Source of the DNA: Ceratothoa steindachneri
Lineage: Eukaryota > Arthropoda > Malacostraca > Isopoda > Cymothoidae
Direction: 5' to 3'
Length of the DNA stretch: 64,000 nucleotides
Assembly (NCBI GenBank): GCA_963969495.1
Contig: OZ018321.1
Coordinates: forward strand, 190,503,485-190,567,484
Part shown: in pieces, positions 63,471-64,000 of the stretch
How the letters are laid out: the number at the start of each line of letters is the position of its first letter
Position numbering within the stretch: the first letter of the stretch is position 1
The notes under the pieces: generated by a model
Told to the model about the DNA's origin: nothing
Databases searched by the model: none
What the model saw: only the letters and a program-made list of their open reading frames with translations
Program-made: the position numbers and the translations under genes

Positions 63471-64000
63471 TTTCCCTGCACCTTCCTTACCTACCCTTCT
63501 GCCCACTGCTCCCACCTCTCTTCCAACTGCCTCTTATGCTCCCTCCACAGCTCCCACTCCTTCCTCCTCTATACCTAAACTCCCTCCTACCACCAGCACT
63601 CTCCCTTCAGCAACCTCCCCTCCCCCCTATTGCCCCCCCTCCCACCGTACCCCCCCTCGCACAGCCTACAACCCCACTGACACCACAACCTCCACCTCCC
63701 CCAAGCCCACAACACCCCGTATCAAACAAAAAAACCCTACCACGAACCCCTTCCCCCCCACACACACAACCACGCGTAAAGAGGACGACCCCCCCCCTCC
63801 TGTTGTTCCTTCTTCTTCCCCTTCCACCCCTGCTTCTTCGTCCCAACCTCCTCTCTCTCCCGACACGCCCTTCTCATAATCTGCACCTCCCCTACTATCT
63901 CTAGGCCCCCCCCATCTCCTAGCTCTACTCTCTCCACCTCTGCTCCTAAATTTCTCCTCCTAGACTCTACTCTCTCCAACCCTGCTTCCACGACCACTAT
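63462..64000. repeat. Pyrimidine-rich low-complexity tract
   Basis: Over 500 bp of C/T with A and very few G on the + strand. Pro/Leu- or Gly/Arg-rich ORFs on either strand are by-products. Resembles 9290-9490, which also adjoins a Penelope fragment. Confidence 0.85.

Noticed and set aside
63536..63904. Proline/leucine-rich 122-codon ORF
   Set aside because: Low-complexity C/T tract, open in several frames without stop codons; no domain.

Overview
The window is nuclear DNA of an animal, most likely an arthropod and plausibly a crustacean. It is AT-rich, packed with long (TA)n microsatellites and decayed transposable elements, and its only host gene that I recognise is split into short exons with GT-AG introns. 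The crustacean guess rests on general resemblance of the elements (Penelope, CR1, Tc1/mariner families, an RTE/Jockey-like LINE) and has not been tested.

Host gene. The minus strand from 46322 down to 6935 carries the 3' part of a crossveinless-2/BMPER orthologue, a secreted BMP-binding protein. I reconstruct eight exons: 46322-46140, 39794-39421, 38193-38080, 37160-37017, 36037-35917, 33333-32964, 24269-24136 and 7143-6935. All visible splice sites are GT-AG and all phases agree. Together they encode about 549 residues: three VWC domains, a VWD domain with an intact GDPH site, a C8-like region, a TIL domain and a very basic C-terminal tail. The first exon seen begins in mid-codon, and the signal peptide and first VWC domains are not in the window.

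Mobile elements fill the introns and flanks. 1-2100: internally deleted LINE (family A). 3400-4620: LINE and CR1 debris. 9.3-10.7 kb: purine/pyrimidine palindrome plus a Penelope fragment. 10.95-22.9 kb: long family A LINE split by a 6.6 kb GC-rich I-superfamily LINE with a 13-bp target duplication, and also by a CR1 fragment. 23.7-24.0 kb: foldback element with a tRNA-like B box. 25.1-26.9 kb: another LINE. 27.6-29.3 kb: intronless copy of an unnamed arthropod family. 30.3-31.3 kb: internally deleted mariner inside (TA)n. 31.4-31.9 kb: Tc1. 32.3-32.9 kb: hAT-type element carrying a 5S rRNA-like segment. 34.7-35.7 kb: Tc1/mariner (maT-like). 40.0-41.3 kb: DUF4817-type transposon. 41.8-42.9 kb: LINE fragment between 119-bp inverted repeats. 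43.5-44.9 kb: Tc1. 45.2-45.9 kb: Penelope pieces. 51.0-53.4 kb: retroelement with RT and RNase H. 53.6-55.0 kb: CR1 split by a hAT-like element. 55.4-56.8 kb: DUF4817-like transposon. 58.4-58.9 kb: Tc1. 60.1 and 63.2 kb: Penelope. 60.5-62.9 kb: intron-containing relative of the 27.6 kb copy.

Nearly every element ORF is broken by stops or frameshifts, so the only functional coding capacity I can support is the BMPER gene. I found no operon, CRISPR array or defence system. The most unusual items are the intronless/intron-bearing pair, the 5S-like segment in a hAT element beside a BMPER exon, the retroelement with an arginine-rich capsid-like ORF and no visible integrase, and hammerhead-like motifs at Penelope-related sites.
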